Part shown: piece after piece, positions 4,699 through 5,881 of the stretch | Layout of the letters: each line of letters begins with the position of its first letter | Numbering within the stretch: position 1 is the first letter of the stretch | DNA from: Actinomycetota bacterium | Lineage (GTDB): Bacteria > Actinomycetota > Acidimicrobiia > Acidimicrobiales > JACDEA01 | Assembly (NCBI GenBank): GCA_013816725.1 | Contig: JACDEA010000157.1 | Coordinates: forward strand, 1-5,881 | Reading direction: 5' to 3' | DNA: 5,881 nucleotides | Notes under the pieces: generated by a model | What the model was told of the DNA's origin: nothing | Seen by the model: the letters and a program-made list of their open reading frames with translations, nothing else | Database searches by the model: none | Position numbers and translations under genes: made by a program

Positions 4699-5881
4699 AC
4701 ATACGTCTACGCGTTCGACCACAAGCACCGGAAACCCCCGATGAGCCTGAAGGATCTCCTGGGCGGCAAGGGCGCCAACCTGGCCGAGATGACGTCGGTG
4801 CTCAAGCTCCCGGTACCGCCCGGTTTCACGATCAGCGCCGACGCCTGCCGCGAGTACATCGGATCAGGCTGGCCCGCGGGGCTGAGCGACGAAATCGGCA
4901 AGCAGGTGAAGAAGCTCGAGAAGACGATGGGCAAGGGCCTGGGTGACCCGTCCGACCCGTTGCTGGTCAGCGTGCGGTCGGGAGCGAAGTTCTCGATGCC
5001 CGGGATGATGGACACGGTCCTCAACCTGGGTCTCAACGACGAGTCGGTCGAAGGTCTGGCCAAGCAAACCAGCGACGAGCGGTTCGCCTACGACAGCTAC
5101 CGGCGGTTCATCCAGATGTACGGCCGCATCGTGCAGGGCATCGACGGCGAGCGGTTCGAGCACCTCCTCGAAACGGCCAAGGAATGGGACGGCGTCACCG
5201 AGGACGCTGCGGTCAGTGCCGACACACTGCGCCGTCTCGTTCTTCGTTTCCAGGACGTCGTCCGCCAGGAGACCGGCAAGCCCTTCCCGCAGGATCCGGC
5301 CGAGCAGTTGCGGGGCGCGGTCGAGGCCGTGTTCAGCTCCTGGAACGGGCCGCGGGCCATCGCCTATCGGGTGCGCGAGCGCATCTCGCACGACCTCGGT
5401 ACGGCGGTCAACGTGCAGACGATGGTGTTCGGCAACCGCGACGACAACAGCGGTACCGGCGTGGGCTTCACCCGCGATCCGGCTACCGGCGAGAACACGC
5501 CTTACGGCGACTTCCTCGTCAACGCGCAGGGCGAGGACGTGGTCGCCGGCATTCGCAACACCGAGACCCTCGACGACCTGGCCAAGAAGTTCCCGAAGAT
5601 CCACAAGGAACTCCTCGCGATCTTCGACCGGCTCGAGAAGCACTACCGCGACATGTGCGACACCGAGTTCACCATCGAGCAGGGCAAGTTGTGGATGCTC
5701 CAGACGCGCGTGGGCAAGCGCACCGGTGCTGCCGCGCTGCGGATGGCCGTCGACATGACCAAGGACCGCAAGATCAAGTTGTCGCGCGAGGGTGCGGTGC
5801 AGCGCGTCACCGCCGACCACCTCGACCAGGTACTGCACCCGCAGTTCTCGGGCGCCGACATCACGGTCATCGCCACGGGGC
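4696..5881 (+). CDS. ppdK: Pyruvate, phosphate dikinase (N-terminal part, truncated by window end)
   Basis: PPDK interconverts pyruvate + ATP + Pi with PEP + AMP + PPi, linking glycolysis and gluconeogenesis in the cytoplasm. The first 395 codons of an expected ~880-900 are present and open to the window edge. The protein starts MTYVYAFDHKHRKPP and then LLGGKGANLAEMT (21-33, Lys25). LPVPPGFTIS (38-47), SVRSGAKFSMPGMMDT (92-107, Arg94), GVGFTRDPATG, NAQGEDVVAGIR (276-287) and FTIEQGKLWMLQTRVGKR (325-342) follow. Lys25, Arg94, Asp322, Glu324, Gln336 and Arg338 match the ATP-site residues recalled for Clostridium symbiosum PPDK (K22, R92, D321, E323, Q335, R337). GVGFTRDPATGENTPYGDFL and QTRVGKRTG favour PPDK over PEP synthase. 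The phosphohistidine swivel domain and PEP/pyruvate barrel lie beyond the window. GTG 4696 is chosen because it restores the usual N-terminus and sits seven bases after a -10 box. Confidence 0.96.
   Translation, partial: MTYVYAFDHKHRKPPMSLKDLLGGKGANLAEMTSVLKLPVPPGFTISADACREYIGSGWPAGLSDEIGKQVKKLEKTMGKGLGDPSDPLLVSVRSGAKFSMPGMMDTVLNLGLNDESVEGLAKQTSDERFAYDSYRRFIQMYGRIVQGIDGERFEHLLETAKEWDGVTEDAAVSADTLRRLVLRFQDVVRQETGKPFPQDPAEQLRGAVEAVFSSWNGPRAIAYRVRERISHDLGTAVNVQTMVFGNRDDNSGTGVGFTRDPATGENTPYGDFLVNAQGEDVVAGIRNTETLDDLAKKFPKIHKELLAIFDRLEKHYRDMCDTEFTIEQGKLWMLQTRVGKRTGAAALRMAVDMTKDRKIKLSREGAVQRVTADHLDQVLHPQFSGADITVIATG

Noticed and set aside
3286..4728. 480-codon minus-strand ORF antisense to glyS
   Set aside because: It lies opposite a gene with full GlyRS motifs. 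Its protein is rich in Arg, Val, Leu and His with no recognisable domain, as expected from the antisense of GC-rich codons.
4864..5838. 324-codon minus-strand ORF antisense to ppdK
   Set aside because: Long only because of GC bias; the opposite strand encodes conserved PPDK motifs throughout.
1..5881. Mobile element, CRISPR array, tRNA/rRNA or defence system
   Set aside because: No transposase or integrase motifs, no regularly spaced repeats and no RNA gene signatures; all of the sequence except short gaps is accounted for by six familiar families.

Overview
The window is high-GC, densely packed bacterial chromosomal DNA. It holds five complete genes and the first part of a sixth, and no gap exceeds about 50 bp. 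GTG starts, an F420-type luciferase-like oxidoreductase, a dimeric GlyRS with a Mycobacterium-like C-terminal half, and TANNNT boxes lying a few bases before start codons all point to Actinomycetota. An Acidimicrobiia-like lineage is my best guess, but that is inference; no rRNA or marker search was possible.

Layout: (1) 21-953 (+) is an LLM-class, probably F420-dependent oxidoreductase. (2) 950-1858 (-) is a six-helix YihY/BrkB-family membrane protein. It converges on gene 1, and the two stop codons share one CTAG palindrome, followed by a strong GC hairpin. (3) 1866-2600 (+) is uppS, cis-prenyl transferase, starting almost back to back with the membrane-protein gene. (4) 2602-3312 (+) is recO, one base after the uppS stop and probably translationally coupled to it. 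(5) 3334-4644 (+) is glyS, dimeric class II glycyl-tRNA synthetase. (6) 4696-window end (+) is ppdK, pyruvate phosphate dikinase, cut off after the nucleotide-binding part.

Working together: uppS, recO, glyS and ppdK form a co-directional housekeeping run covering the cell-wall lipid carrier, recombinational repair, translation and PEP/pyruvate interconversion. No shared pathway is evident. uppS-recO looks like a true operon, while glyS and ppdK each have a possible leaderless promoter of their own. The first two genes are not linked to this run by function.

I find no previously undescribed system here: no mobile element, CRISPR, RNA gene or defence-type gene. The points worth a second look are small: a RecO zinc site with Asp in place of the fourth Cys, the CTAG bounding of the membrane-protein ORF at both ends, the recurring TANNNT-short gap-RTG arrangement, and a perfect inverted repeat over the first gene's start.
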